A stretch of DNA of 64,000 bases. It comes from an uncultured Parabacteroides sp. (GTDB lineage Bacteria > Bacteroidota > Bacteroidia > Bacteroidales > Tannerellaceae). A program made the position numbers and the translations under genes. Position 1 is the stretch's first letter. The number at the start of each line of letters is the position of its first letter. Below, one piece after another: positions 27,607-37,090 of the stretch. The notes under the pieces are model-generated. The model did no database searches. It was not told where the DNA came from and saw only the letters and a list, made by a program, of their open reading frames with translations. The stretch spans positions 1 to 64,000 of the forward strand of contig CAJTMR010000007.1 of assembly GCA_910577325.1 (NCBI GenBank), in the 5' to 3' direction.

Positions 27607-29130
27607 ATGATCAATGATTTGGAAATCAAGAAAAACCGGACCGTACAGGCATCTTGGCTGGCCATAGCTAACCTGTTGTCGTTAAGTGCAGGTATGTTCA
27701 TATCGGCAATCCTCAGCCGTTTCATGACAGTAACCGAATACGGTACTTACCGCCAGGTATTTTATGTTTACTCCACGTTGTTGATCATCTTTTCAATGGG
27801 CATTCCCAAGGCCTATTCTTATTTCCTTCCCCGCGTACCGGTTGAAGAAGGAAGAGACGTTGTGCGTAAATTAAGCCTGTTGTTTCTAACCTTTTCATCT
27901 ATCTTTTCAATCATCCTGTTTTCCGGAGCCCGGACAATTGCAGAATTGCTCAACAACCCACTGTTAACAAACAATTTAAAATATTTCGCGATTACTCCCA
28001 TGTTGCTTATGCCGGTTATGGGAGTGGAAAACATATTGACAGTGTATGGCATGTCGCGGTTTGTAGTCATATATATAATGATCAGCCGCATAGCGATGAT
28101 TGCATGTACTGTGCTCCCTGTTGTCGCACTCAATACCGGAACATCGGGCGCACTCATCGGATTTGTTGTTTCATCACTGGTTTCTTGCCTTGTCGGTCTC
28201 AAATTATCTTCCGTACCGTTCAGGAACGTCCTTTCAAAGAAAACCGATTTGACAGTCAAGAATATATTCCGATTCTCTACCCCGGCTTTAGTTTCAAGCG
28301 TCTACGGATTTATAATCAGTTCGTCAAGTCAATTTTTCGTAAGCCGTTATTTTGGAGTGGAAGATTTTGCAATGTTTGCCAACGGTTATCGTGAGCTACC
28401 GTTTGCCGGAATGGTGATCGGTGCTACCGCCGGCGTGTTACAGCCTGAGTTTTCACGGATGTCAAAAAACGGAGCCGACAACGTCCAATTCGTTACATTA
28501 TGGAAAAATGTCATCTACAAATCATCGTCCGTCATCTATCCCATATCCGTATTTTGCTGCCTCTTTGCCCCGGAAATCGTATGCTTGTTATACGGAAGTT
28601 ATTATAGAGAAACAGCCAATCTATTTCGGATCGTAACCATCATAAATTTGACCCGTATCGTACCTTATGGTCCCATTTTGTTTGCCTTGGGAAAAGGCTG
28701 GAAATTTGCCAATACGCATTTGGCAACCGCTCTGCTCCTCGTCGGACTCGATTTACTGTGCGTGAATCTGTTTCCATCATTATCGGCAATCGCAATCATT
28801 GCAGCATCAACAACCCTGTTTTGTATAATAATTCTAATATCAACCATTGCGCATTTGTTAAAAACACCTCTTACGGAACTCATGCCCTGGAGAAAGATGT
28901 CAAGCATCTTGTTTGTTTCAGTCACAACTTGTTCCGCGGCAAGAATGATCATTTATCTGACAGGTATGACACACAATTTAGCCGTAGTCTCGACCGGCTT
29001 CACCCTATATCTGTCATTCTATCTGTTCATCTCATTCAGAAGCGGAATAAATTACATAAAAATATTCGATTCCTTACTATCCGGAACAAACATAAACAGG
29101 TTAATGAAATCAAAACTAAAAAACAATTAA
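27607..29130 (+). CDS. Polysaccharide flippase (Wzx/MATE-like, MOP superfamily)
   Basis: The 507-residue protein is almost wholly hydrophobic, with about 12-14 membrane segments. The N-terminus LLSLSAGMFISAILSRFMTVTEYGTYRQVFYVYS is typical of lipid-linked oligosaccharide flippases: the first helix is followed by the E-Y-G-T-Y-R-Q motif. It would move an undecaprenyl-linked repeat unit across the inner membrane. It heads a run of four genes with gaps of 6 bases, a 14-base overlap and 14 bases. Confidence 0.85.
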   Translation: MINDLEIKKNRTVQASWLAIANLLSLSAGMFISAILSRFMTVTEYGTYRQVFYVYSTLLIIFSMGIPKAYSYFLPRVPVEEGRDVVRKLSLLFLTFSSIFSIILFSGARTIAELLNNPLLTNNLKYFAITPMLLMPVMGVENILTVYGMSRFVVIYIMISRIAMIACTVLPVVALNTGTSGALIGFVVSSLVSCLVGLKLSSVPFRNVLSKKTDLTVKNIFRFSTPALVSSVYGFIISSSSQFFVSRYFGVEDFAMFANGYRELPFAGMVIGATAGVLQPEFSRMSKNGADNVQFVTLWKNVIYKSSSVIYPISVFCCLFAPEIVCLLYGSYYRETANLFRIVTIINLTRIVPYGPILFALGKGWKFANTHLATALLLVGLDLLCVNLFPSLSAIAIIAASTTLFCIIILISTIAHLLKTPLTELMPWRKMSSILFVSVTTCSAARMIIYLTGMTHNLAVVSTGFTLYLSFYLFISFRSGINYIKIFDSLLSGTNINRLMKSKLKNN

Positions 29131-29136
29131 TCAAAT

Positions 29137-29934
29137 ATGGCAAACTCAAATAAAACACGATATACGGACAACCATGTCACATCGGAAACGGCCCCCAGAA
29201 ACATTGCCGTAATCTTAGCCGGCGGTCACGGGCGTCGTTTCAGCAAAACCGACATCCCCAAACAGTTCCATGAACTTAACGGGAAACCTATACTTATTTA
29301 CACACTCGAACATTTCGAACGGAACGACAAAATAGATGCTATAGTGATAGCCTGTCTTGAAAGTTGGATTTCCGAACTGGAGCGTCTCTTGAAAAAATTC
29401 AAGATATCAAAGGTCGAAGGAATTGTTAGGGGGGGGGTAAACTACTGGTTATCAACACATAACGTATTAAAACACATAAAAAAGCATGATTCGGGGAACC
29501 CAATCGTTCTCATTCATGACGGAGTAAGGCCATTAATCGACGCGCAAACCATAGACCGTAATATCGAGGCTGTAAGAAAATACGGTTCATGTATTACATG
29601 TACGCCTGCCATCGAAACATACGCCAATAAAAAAAACGATGGAAAACTCACAATACCTAAACGTGACGATTTATTAATCGTACGCGCCCCACAAAGTTTT
29701 TACCTGAACGAAATATGGGCCGTTTACGAAAAAGCACGTTCGGAAAATCATGACAGATTCATCGACTGTTGCTCGATGATGAACCATTACGGCATGAACT
29801 TGCATACCATAATGGGTTCCTCTGAAAACATTAAGATTACCTATCCAATGGACTTTCTTGTGTTCAAAGCCATAGAGGAGGCAAGAAAGGACGATGATTC
29901 TTTAACTTCAGACCTGCAACATGACTCTTTTTGA
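29137..29934 (+). CDS. IspD/TarI-like cytidylyltransferase
   Basis: The 265-residue enzyme has the nucleotidyltransferase start AVILAGGHGRRFSKTDIPKQFHELNGKPI, then VLIHDGVRPLID near residue 130, RAPQSF near 187 and NIKITYPMDF near 230, all typical of the IspD/TarI family. IspD makes CDP-methylerythritol; TarI-like members make CDP-ribitol or other CDP-polyols. The setting in a surface-polymer cluster beside a CDP-glycerol transferase-like gene favours a CDP-polyol role (inference). The usual GG-R-SV motif appears as GGVNYWLS, without the Arg. A run of nine G at 29429-29437 lies in the coding sequence. Confidence 0.85.
   Translation: MANSNKTRYTDNHVTSETAPRNIAVILAGGHGRRFSKTDIPKQFHELNGKPILIYTLEHFERNDKIDAIVIACLESWISELERLLKKFKISKVEGIVRGGVNYWLSTHNVLKHIKKHDSGNPIVLIHDGVRPLIDAQTIDRNIEAVRKYGSCITCTPAIETYANKKNDGKLTIPKRDDLLIVRAPQSFYLNEIWAVYEKARSENHDRFIDCCSMMNHYGMNLHTIMGSSENIKITYPMDFLVFKAIEEARKDDDSLTSDLQHDSF
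29429..29437 (+). repeat. Nine-base poly-G tract inside the cytidylyltransferase gene
   Basis: The run covers the codons AGG GGG GGG of the Arg-Gly-Gly in the substrate loop. One base more or less would truncate the enzyme early. As read, the frame is open. Confidence 0.8.
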
Positions 29935-30970
29935 CCACCCTATAGTCGTATCGGATCTCCAATACATTTGCGAAAGTACGGATTGGAGCACTTTTGCAGG
30001 CAAGACCATCCTGATAACCGGAGCCAATGGTCACATAGCGACTTATCTGGCCTATTCTTTCCTGTATGCCGTCGAAGAGAGAAAACTTGACGTCACGATC
30101 GTCGTATTGTCCAGGGATAAGGAAAAAATGAAAAAAAAATATTCTTCAATGGCCGGTCGAACATATTTCCATCTGCTGGCAGCGGACGTATGCGAAAAAA
30201 TCGGCTACAAAAAAAGAATCGACTATATATTTCATTTTGCCGGAAACGCCTCCCCCCACTTTATACAAACCGATCCGGTCGGAATCTTAAAAACGAACGT
30301 TCAAGGGACTTTCAATATCGCCGAACTGGCTATACACCACCCGGGATGTAAGATCATATACGCTTCGACCCGGGAAGTTTACGGGCAAGGCAGCACAAAC
30401 AGCACGCTTTCGGAAAAATCGTTCGGAGCCCTCGACCCATTGGAACCACGTTCTTGTTATCCGGAAAGCAAAAGAGCCGCAGAAACAATCTTGGAGGCCT
30501 ATCGTAACCAATACGGCATAAGATATGCAACCGCCCGTATAGCTCACTGTTACGGGCCAGGCATGAACCTCCAAAATGATGGACGCGTCATGGCTGATTT
30601 TCTGGACAGCGCCCTTTCCGGAAACGATATCACCATACATACCGACGGTTCAGCATTGCGATCATTTTGCTACATTGCCGACGTAATCTCCGGCATACTT
30701 GCCATTGCCGCAGATAAAAGCGACACTACGGCTTTCAACTTGTCAAACGAGACCGAGGAAATCAGCATACTTGACCTTGCATATATTATTGCTCAAAAAA
30801 CGCCCGGCATCCACGTAAAGGTAATGAATAAGCCTATCAATCCGGACCGATACTGTACGTATAAACGGACCCCGTTGGACTGTTCCACCCTCACTAAACT
30901 GGGCTGGAACCCGCAAATCAATTTAAAAAACGGCATTCATCGGACACTCGACAGTTTTTTTAATCCATAA
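29921..30970 (+). CDS. NAD-dependent epimerase/dehydratase family protein
   Basis: The 349-residue extended short-chain dehydrogenase shows the Rossmann motif TGANGHIATYL near residue 31, FHFAGNASP near 107, the catalytic Tyr-x3-Lys in YPESKRAAE near 187, and RIAHCYGPGM with the later RSFCYIADV segment. Members act on nucleotide sugars (decarboxylation, epimerisation) or reduce sugar phosphates. It overlaps the cytidylyltransferase gene by 14 bases, so the two products may act in one pathway, perhaps making a CDP-linked or reduced sugar. The exact reaction is not determinable here. Confidence 0.8.
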   Translation: MTLFDHPIVVSDLQYICESTDWSTFAGKTILITGANGHIATYLAYSFLYAVEERKLDVTIVVLSRDKEKMKKKYSSMAGRTYFHLLAADVCEKIGYKKRIDYIFHFAGNASPHFIQTDPVGILKTNVQGTFNIAELAIHHPGCKIIYASTREVYGQGSTNSTLSEKSFGALDPLEPRSCYPESKRAAETILEAYRNQYGIRYATARIAHCYGPGMNLQNDGRVMADFLDSALSGNDITIHTDGSALRSFCYIADVISGILAIAADKSDTTAFNLSNETEEISILDLAYIIAQKTPGIHVKVMNKPINPDRYCTYKRTPLDCSTLTKLGWNPQINLKNGIHRTLDSFFNP

Positions 30971-30984
30971 TCCAAGAAATCGAC

Positions 30985-32187
30985 ATGATATATTACTACT
31001 TCAAATATTTAAAAATCCGCATTGCCAGAATCGTATTCCGGACAATTTACCCGTTCTTCCCGATAAAAAGCAACCGGATTACTTTCTGCTCGTTCGAAGG
31101 CTTACAATACACTTGCAATCCGAAATATATTTTCGAAAGCATGTACCACCGTTTCGGACGGGAATACGATTACGTATGGATATTGGCCAGACAGGCAGAT
31201 ATGCCCGAAGAATTCAGACAGTCGGTAAAGATCGTAAAACCCAAGTCGGCAAAATATATTTATTATCTCATAACATCGGGAGTCATAATCAACAACATAG
31301 GGTTCGAAGCTATTTTCCCCAAGCGGAAAAAGCAATTATTCATCAACACATGGCACGGAGGAGGTGCATACAAACTGATTTCTCTGGACCTGAAACTATA
31401 TTCGAATACCTACAAGCGTTATGTCAGCCGAATCCATAAACTCGGAAGAGATACGACAGATTACTTCTTATCGAGCAGCAGAGCTTTTACCGACAATACA
31501 TCACGGGATCTCGTCATTGACAGAAAGTGTTTCATTCCCACCGGAATGCCTCGAAACGACCGTTTCTTTTCGAAAGATACCGAAAAAACACAGTCCCTCA
31601 AAAAACGAATCTGTAACGAATATCATATAAATCCGGACACCTTGCTGGTACTCTATGCCCCTACATTCAGAGGGCATGGAAAAATGATGCGAAACATAGC
31701 CAACGATGTATGTTGTTCCCGCGTGGAAAGTGTTCTCACCAAGTCTTTTCACAAAAAAGTCACATTCCTATACAGACGGCATATTTCCAGATACGACAAT
31801 GAAGTTTGTTTTAAAAACATGGATGTAAATGTGATTGATTTGACTCATTATCCGGACATGCAGGACCTGCTTGACCTGGCCGACATACTGATAACCGATT
31901 ATTCTTCTTCCATCTGGGACTTTTCTTTCACCGGCAAACCGGGATTCCTGTATATCCCCGACTCCACGGAATATATCGAAGAAAGAGGCTTTTACCTCCC
32001 GTTCAGCCAATGGCCTTTCCCATATTCCGGAACGATTGACGGACTATGCACGCTTTTAGCCTCCTATTCGGCAGAGGAAAATCATAAGCGCACATCCGCA
32101 CATCAAAATTTGCTTGGTTCTCATGAATGCGGAAATGCGACCGGGAAAATTGTGGATATCATCGTGAAACACCGTACAGGTACATAG
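30985..32187 (+). CDS. CDP-glycerol glycerophosphotransferase family protein (TagB/TagF-like)
   Basis: The 400-residue protein has the family marks INTWHGGGAYKLI near residue 121, LVLYAPTFRGHG near 215 and ILITDYSSSIWDFSFTGKPGFLYIPD near 305. TagB/TagF enzymes transfer glycerol phosphate (or, in relatives such as TarL, ribitol phosphate) from the CDP donor to a growing polymer at the membrane. In a Gram-negative bacterium this points to a teichoic-acid-like phosphate-containing capsule or LPS decoration. It is the last rightward gene; the next gene converges on it after 21 bases. Confidence 0.87.
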   Translation: MIYYYFKYLKIRIARIVFRTIYPFFPIKSNRITFCSFEGLQYTCNPKYIFESMYHRFGREYDYVWILARQADMPEEFRQSVKIVKPKSAKYIYYLITSGVIINNIGFEAIFPKRKKQLFINTWHGGGAYKLISLDLKLYSNTYKRYVSRIHKLGRDTTDYFLSSSRAFTDNTSRDLVIDRKCFIPTGMPRNDRFFSKDTEKTQSLKKRICNEYHINPDTLLVLYAPTFRGHGKMMRNIANDVCCSRVESVLTKSFHKKVTFLYRRHISRYDNEVCFKNMDVNVIDLTHYPDMQDLLDLADILITDYSSSIWDFSFTGKPGFLYIPDSTEYIEERGFYLPFSQWPFPYSGTIDGLCTLLASYSAEENHKRTSAHQNLLGSHECGNATGKIVDIIVKHRTGT

Positions 32188-32208
32188 AAAAAATAACAGG
32201 ACAAATCT

Positions 32209-33417
32209 TCAACAATTATTCAAAGCATCCTGTCGCGATAAATATTCAAGCAAAATTTCGACTTGCCTCTTACGTGTGTATTGTCGTATTTTGTCCCAAT
32301 TGCGTGGCAAAACCTCCTTGTTTTTCCAAATATGATAACAACGGAGAATCATTTTCTTGATTTCCTCTACATCCGACTCATCGACTGCAAATCCGGCCTG
32401 GGTTTCCTCCAATAATGCCGCAATTACATCGTTCGGATCACAAATGGCAAGGATAGGCTTATTGGTCGCAAGATAGTCAAACAATTTACCGGTATAAACT
32501 CCTTTTCTCCCTTTCGGATGTACCAAAACCAAAGTGTCGGCTTCCAACGACATGCGTATAGCCTCGTCGTGTTTTACTTCAGGAATTTGAACCACATTCG
32601 ACTCTATATTTTTGGGTAACGACAACTCTTTGAAATTTCCAACTATATTTATACGACTATCCTGTGGAAGCTCACCAGTTGCAATAAGTTCGGAAAAAGC
32701 TTTGAACCAATTACTTGGGTCCATAAACAAATAAAACTTACCTATAAAAGCCATTGTATACACAGGCTGAAAAGAAGCGTCGTATATTTCCTCATAATCA
32801 TATCCGTTCTTAACCTCCAACACTCGATTATGCCCTCCCAAACGTTTAAAATCATCCACAAGCGGAACAGATACAGACAAGACCAAATCTGCTGCTTCAA
32901 GGATTTTCCGCTCATATGGCCGAATACGTTGAATTGCCCGAAGTGGTAAAAACGGACTTTTCGACATCTCGTCCCGCATATCTGCAATCCAATAAATCCC
33001 AGGGAATCTACTATGCAACCTATAAGCAATCATGTGCGGAGAGAGAAAATCATAGGTACTCAACACGACATCAAATCGTTCCTTATTCATTAGCCTGCAA
33101 ATCTTCCTATAAGCCCTAAACCTCCATAAAAGCTTAAAATCCAAACTTAGACGAAATTGCAACGATTGCATATAACGCCTGATATTCCATCCGGCTTTTT
33201 GTAATCTATAAGCCTTTTCCTTTGATTCCGATAATATATAATCTTTGACATAATGAACTTCACAGCCCTGCCATATTATAGTTTCATCACTATCCCCTTC
33301 AGTCACTACCGTAACGGTATTTCCCGCCTCACTAAAATATTTAGCAAATGCATTAATACGAAAAGAAGCGATGCGATTATTCGGATAAAAGAAATTACTA
33401 ATAATTAAGACCTTCAT
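32209..33417 (-). CDS. Glycosyltransferase family 4 protein
   Basis: The 402-residue protein starts MKVLIISNFFYPNNRIASFRINAFAKYFSEAGN, a typical GT-B N-terminus. In the donor domain it has GKFYLFMDPSNW near residue 225 and GVYTGKLFDYLATNKPILAICDPNDVIAALLEETQAGFAVD near 305-345, characteristic of GT4-like retaining transferases that use nucleotide-sugar donors. It converges on the CDP-glycerol transferase-like gene and may decorate the same surface polymer. TATTTTTG on its strand at 33464-33471 is a possible -7 element. Confidence 0.82.
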   Translation of the reverse strand: MKVLIISNFFYPNNRIASFRINAFAKYFSEAGNTVTVVTEGDSDETIIWQGCEVHYVKDYILSESKEKAYRLQKAGWNIRRYMQSLQFRLSLDFKLLWRFRAYRKICRLMNKERFDVVLSTYDFLSPHMIAYRLHSRFPGIYWIADMRDEMSKSPFLPLRAIQRIRPYERKILEAADLVLSVSVPLVDDFKRLGGHNRVLEVKNGYDYEEIYDASFQPVYTMAFIGKFYLFMDPSNWFKAFSELIATGELPQDSRINIVGNFKELSLPKNIESNVVQIPEVKHDEAIRMSLEADTLVLVHPKGRKGVYTGKLFDYLATNKPILAICDPNDVIAALLEETQAGFAVDESDVEEIKKMILRCYHIWKNKEVLPRNWDKIRQYTRKRQVEILLEYLSRQDALNNC

Positions 33418-33490
33418 AATTTACTTGCCATTTTATTTTAGACATGCCTGCCCAAAAACAATGCAAAAATAGAAAATTTTCTAAAAAAAC

Positions 33491-33522
33491 GAAGGCCGCA
33501 GAATTCACATCCGACGGCCTCC
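33491..33522 (-). terminator. Terminator of tpx
   Basis: On the minus strand GGAGGCCG pairs with CGGCCTTC (one G-T pair) and is followed by GTTTTTTTAG. It lies just downstream of the tpx stop. Confidence 0.75.
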
Positions 33523-33570
33523 TACACTAACCCTTAACTTTTAACCAATGAAAAACAATAATCTACTTTA

Positions 33571-34074
33571 TTAATTTTTTAGCGAAGCGATTGCGGCTTC
33601 GTAATTCGGTTCGTTTGTTATTTCGGAAACCAGTTCCTCATAAACAATTTTACCTGCTTCGTCGATAACTATCACGCCACGGGCCAATAAACCTTTCAGC
33701 GGACCGTCGACCATCAGCATCCCGTACCCGTTTTCAAAACAAGAACAACGGAATGCGGAAAGTGGAATCACTTTATCAATACCTTCCGTGGTACAGAAAC
33801 GTCCTTGCGCAAAAGGCAAATCTTTTGATACGGCAAGCACCACAGTATTCGGAAGAGAAGCGGCTTCTTTATTAAAACGTCTTACCGATGCGGCACACAC
33901 AGCAGTGTCCAAACTCGGAAATACGTTAATCACGACTTTCTTACCTTTTAAATCTTTCAGATGCAATTCGGATAAATCGCCCTTTACACCTTTAAAATCA
34001 GGAGCCTCTGCTCCAACTGCGGGCAATGAACCGTTCGTATTGACTTCATTACCTTTAAATGTTATTTTTGCCAT
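33571..34074 (-). CDS. tpx: Thiol peroxidase Tpx
   Basis: The 167-residue atypical 2-Cys peroxiredoxin reduces alkyl hydroperoxides and hydrogen peroxide with thioredoxin. The peroxidatic Cys lies in PSLDTAVCAASVRRFN near residue 60, and the resolving Cys is likely the one in FRCSCFENGYG near 93. Length and the N-terminal ITFKGNEVNTNGSLPAVGAEAPDF are standard. It has its own promoter and terminator. Confidence 0.95.
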   Translation of the reverse strand: MAKITFKGNEVNTNGSLPAVGAEAPDFKGVKGDLSELHLKDLKGKKVVINVFPSLDTAVCAASVRRFNKEAASLPNTVVLAVSKDLPFAQGRFCTTEGIDKVIPLSAFRCSCFENGYGMLMVDGPLKGLLARGVIVIDEAGKIVYEELVSEITNEPNYEAAIASLKN

Positions 34075-34113
34075 CTTTTGTAGTATTTTATATTCTTTAT
34101 CAAAAGCGGCTTA

Positions 34114-34146
34114 CAAATATAAGTCGCTTTGTATGACTTAAACAAA
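34114..34146 (-). promoter_or_regulatory. Promoter of tpx
   Basis: On the minus strand TTTG (34143-34146) and TATATTTG (34114-34121) are spaced by 21 bases. The start would be near 34107, about 33 bases before the ATG. Confidence 0.6.
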
Positions 34147-34209
34147 GGAATCTGAATAATGTTTTCCTCTTTAACTCTTTTTAATTACTGCTCACGATAA
34201 CTCTTTTTC

Positions 34210-34217
34210 TATCTTTG
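34210..34217 (+). promoter_or_regulatory. -7 element of the rmuC operon
   Basis: TATCTTTG is an exact -7 match. It covers the TTG at 34215, so that codon cannot be the rmuC start, and ATG 34236 is preferred. The -33 site is weak. Confidence 0.5.
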
Positions 34218-34235
34218 ACCCAAAATAGAAAGAAA

Positions 34236-35510
34236 ATGGATGGGTTGATTATTTGTTTACTTGTCGTAATCATTGCTTTACAGGTCTTTTTCCGTCCTCG
34301 GAAAGACCATTCGGACATCGCAGGCGAGTTGAAACGGTTGCTTGACGAAATGCAGCGCTCATTTGAACGCATCGAAAAAAACTTTCGGGAAGACTTTCGC
34401 CTGAACCGGGAAGAAGGTCGCATCGTCGCCAGGGACAACCGGGAAGAACTGACGCGCTCCATGAACGAATTTCGGAATGCCTTCGATCGGGGGATCACTT
34501 CCTTCAATACCTTGCAACGCGAAAAGTTCGCCAGTTTGGACGAACAACAACGCCTGTTGGTTGCCAATACGGAAAAGCGTTTGGATGAAATACGCATAAC
34601 GGTGGATGAAAAACTTCAAAAGACACTGAATGACCGGATCGGACAATCTTTCCGTCTTGTCACCGAACAATTGGAAAGCGTGCAAAAAGGACTCGGAGAA
34701 ATGCAAACGTTGGCACAAGATGTCGGTGGTTTGAAACGTGTCCTCAGCAATGTGAAGACACGCGGCAACATCGGAGAAATCCAATTGAGCATGCTGCTTG
34801 AACAAATTCTGGCGCCGGAACAATACGAAGCGAACGTGCACACCCGCAAAGGATCGGATGCCGTCGTGGAGTTTGCCGTCAAACTTCCGGGACGTGACGA
34901 TGTCCGCGAATTCGTCTATCTGCCGATAGACGCAAAATTCCCCAAAGATGTCTACGAACAGTTGCTCGATGCATACGATCATGCCGACACACAAGCCATA
35001 GAGGCAGCCGGAAAACTATTGGAAACAACCATTAAAAAGATGGCAAAGGATATTTCCGACAAGTACCTGGCTCCCCCTGCCACCACCGATTTCGGTATCA
35101 TGTTCCTGCCTTTCGAAGGAATTTATGCGGAAGTCGTACGCCGCTCCTCCCTGCTGGAAGAACTACAGCGCAACTATAAGGTGGTCGTCACCGGCCCGAC
35201 GACGCTTGCCGCCATCCTGAACAGCCTGCAAATGGGATTCCGCACGCTCGCCATCCAGAAACACTCCGGCGAAGTTTGGAGCATCCTGGGAGCGGTAAAG
35301 AAAGAATTCGAGAAGGTAGGCGGCATGCTGGAAAAAGCACAGAAGAACTTGCAGACCGCCAGCGGACAGATCGAAGAGGTGTTAGGGACACGCACACGCG
35401 TGATCCAGCGCAAACTGAAAGATGTAGACACCCTCAGCGACAGGGAGGCACGCGCTATCCTTCCCGAAATAGGTTCATTAACGGATGAAGAAGACGAAAA
35501 CAGATCATGA
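34236..35510 (+). CDS. rmuC: DNA recombination protein RmuC
   Basis: The 424-residue product has the RmuC layout: an N-terminal membrane helix (LIICLLVVIIALQVFF), a long coiled coil over about residues 25-150, then the nuclease-like RmuC domain with GNIGEIQLSMLLEQIL, PIDAKFPKD and FGIMFLPFEGIYAEVV. RmuC limits recombination at inverted repeats and protects against foreign DNA in E. coli. The start was chosen at the first ATG after the promoter. Its stop overlaps the transporter start (ATGA). Confidence 0.93.
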   Translation: MDGLIICLLVVIIALQVFFRPRKDHSDIAGELKRLLDEMQRSFERIEKNFREDFRLNREEGRIVARDNREELTRSMNEFRNAFDRGITSFNTLQREKFASLDEQQRLLVANTEKRLDEIRITVDEKLQKTLNDRIGQSFRLVTEQLESVQKGLGEMQTLAQDVGGLKRVLSNVKTRGNIGEIQLSMLLEQILAPEQYEANVHTRKGSDAVVEFAVKLPGRDDVREFVYLPIDAKFPKDVYEQLLDAYDHADTQAIEAAGKLLETTIKKMAKDISDKYLAPPATTDFGIMFLPFEGIYAEVVRRSSLLEELQRNYKVVVTGPTTLAAILNSLQMGFRTLAIQKHSGEVWSILGAVKKEFEKVGGMLEKAQKNLQTASGQIEEVLGTRTRVIQRKLKDVDTLSDREARAILPEIGSLTDEEDENRS

Positions 35511-37090
35511 AAAAGAGACAGATTCCACATACATACGCCATCATATTTTATATCATTCTTTTCTGTGCCGCCCTCACCTGGATCATTCCGGGCGGACAAT
35601 ACAAAGAGAGTATTAATGCCGCCGGAGAAAAAACGGTTGTCTACGAAGCGGTAGAACATGTTCCGCAAACCTGGCAGGTGTTCTCGGCTTTTTACAAAGG
35701 ATTTGTCGACAAGGCGGATATCATCGTCTTCATCCTGATCATCGGAGGGGCGTTCTGGATCGTCAACGACAGCAAGGCTTTCGATATCGGAACCGTCAGT
35801 TTCCTGCGCCGTGCCCGTAAAATGGAAAACAACCGCTTCTTACGCAAAATCGGAGTCGAGAATTTCTTACTGACATCCATCATGCTACTATTCAGCATAT
35901 TCGGTGCTGTCTTCGGGATGAGTGAAGAGACAATCGCATTCTGCCTGGTGCTTGTCCCGATGGCGATCTCGATGGGGTATGACTCCATTACAGGCGTTTG
36001 CATGGTCTTTGTCGCCGCCGGATTAGGATTTGCCGGAGCGATACTGAACCCGTTTACAATCGGTATCGCCCAAGGGCTGGCCGGCATTCCGCTCTTCTCA
36101 GGAATCGAATACCGGATATTTTGCTGGTTCGTAATCAACATGATCGGTTTCACCTGGATACTGCGTTATGCCGCCAAGGTCAAGAAAGACCCGAAATCAT
36201 CACCGGTCTACGAAGAGGACCGGTATTGGCGGGATCTGCACGGCAATAATCCGCCGGATACAAGCTATCATACACCACGTGCCGCCTGGATCAGTTTCGG
36301 GATACTGGCAACCGTACAAATCATTTTCGCGATTTATTACCCGGCCACTACGCTACAAATCGGGAACGGCATAATCAAAGGATTGCCTCTCCTTCCCATT
36401 TTGACGGCAGCATTTATCTTGACATCCTTGTTCACCCTACGCAGGACAGTCCATCTTTATATCCTGAACCTTCTCTTCTTTTCCATATTTTATTTGATAA
36501 CGGGAGTGATGGGATATGGTTGGTATATCATGGAGATAGCCACCTTGTTCTTCGCTCTCGGACTGGCGGCCGGCATCGCCAACAACCGGACTCCGAACGA
36601 GCTGGTCAAACTGTTCCTGGACGGATGCAAGGACATTATGAGCGCAGCCTTGGTTGTCGGCCTTGCTGGCGGTATTATCGTGATATTGAAAGACGGGCTT
36701 GTCATCGACACCATTCTCTACAACCTGGCAAAAGGGATGGAAGGACTCGGACAAGTAGCGACCGTCGGCATGATGTACGTGATCCAGACCTTGATCAACC
36801 TGATCATTCCTTCCGGAAGTGCCAAGGCAGCCCTGACCATGCCGATCATGGCTCCTTTCTCCGACTTGATCGGATTGTCAAAGCAAGCGACCGTGATGGC
36901 CTTCCAGTTCGGAGACGGATTCACCAATATGATCACCCCGACATCGGGAGTGCTGATCGCAGTTCTGGGTGTCAGCCGCATCCCCTACGACAAATGGTTT
37001 CGCTGGGCATGGAAATTCATATTGCTTCTGGTAATAGTCGGATTCCTGTTGCTAATACCGACAGTATTGGTTCCGATGAACGGATTTTAA
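35507..37090 (+). CDS. YfcC family transporter (C4-dicarboxylate/amino-acid carrier type)
   Basis: The 527-residue membrane protein starts KKRQIPHTYAIIFYIILFCAALTWIIPGGQY, the standard opening of YfcC/ArcD-like carriers, and has about 12 membrane segments with FGMSEETIAFCLVLVPMAISMGYD near residue 143 and a C-terminal repeat near NLIIPSGSAKAALTMPIMAPFSDLIG. Family members move dicarboxylates, basic amino acids or peptides; the substrate here is unknown. It is oddly placed between two DNA-repair genes, with a four-base and a one-base overlap. Confidence 0.88.
   Translation: MKKRQIPHTYAIIFYIILFCAALTWIIPGGQYKESINAAGEKTVVYEAVEHVPQTWQVFSAFYKGFVDKADIIVFILIIGGAFWIVNDSKAFDIGTVSFLRRARKMENNRFLRKIGVENFLLTSIMLLFSIFGAVFGMSEETIAFCLVLVPMAISMGYDSITGVCMVFVAAGLGFAGAILNPFTIGIAQGLAGIPLFSGIEYRIFCWFVINMIGFTWILRYAAKVKKDPKSSPVYEEDRYWRDLHGNNPPDTSYHTPRAAWISFGILATVQIIFAIYYPATTLQIGNGIIKGLPLLPILTAAFILTSLFTLRRTVHLYILNLLFFSIFYLITGVMGYGWYIMEIATLFFALGLAAGIANNRTPNELVKLFLDGCKDIMSAALVVGLAGGIIVILKDGLVIDTILYNLAKGMEGLGQVATVGMMYVIQTLINLIIPSGSAKAALTMPIMAPFSDLIGLSKQATVMAFQFGDGFTNMITPTSGVLIAVLGVSRIPYDKWFRWAWKFILLLVIVGFLLLIPTVLVPMNGF

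Noticed and set aside
30131..30139. A9 run in the epimerase gene as a phase-variation tract
   Set aside because: Short poly-A runs in lysine codons are common in AT-rich genes; only the poly-G tract is unusual enough to report.
36520..37089. N-terminal extension of dinB by 190 codons
   Set aside because: It lies inside the transporter gene in another frame; the conserved polymerase N-terminus begins at 37090.
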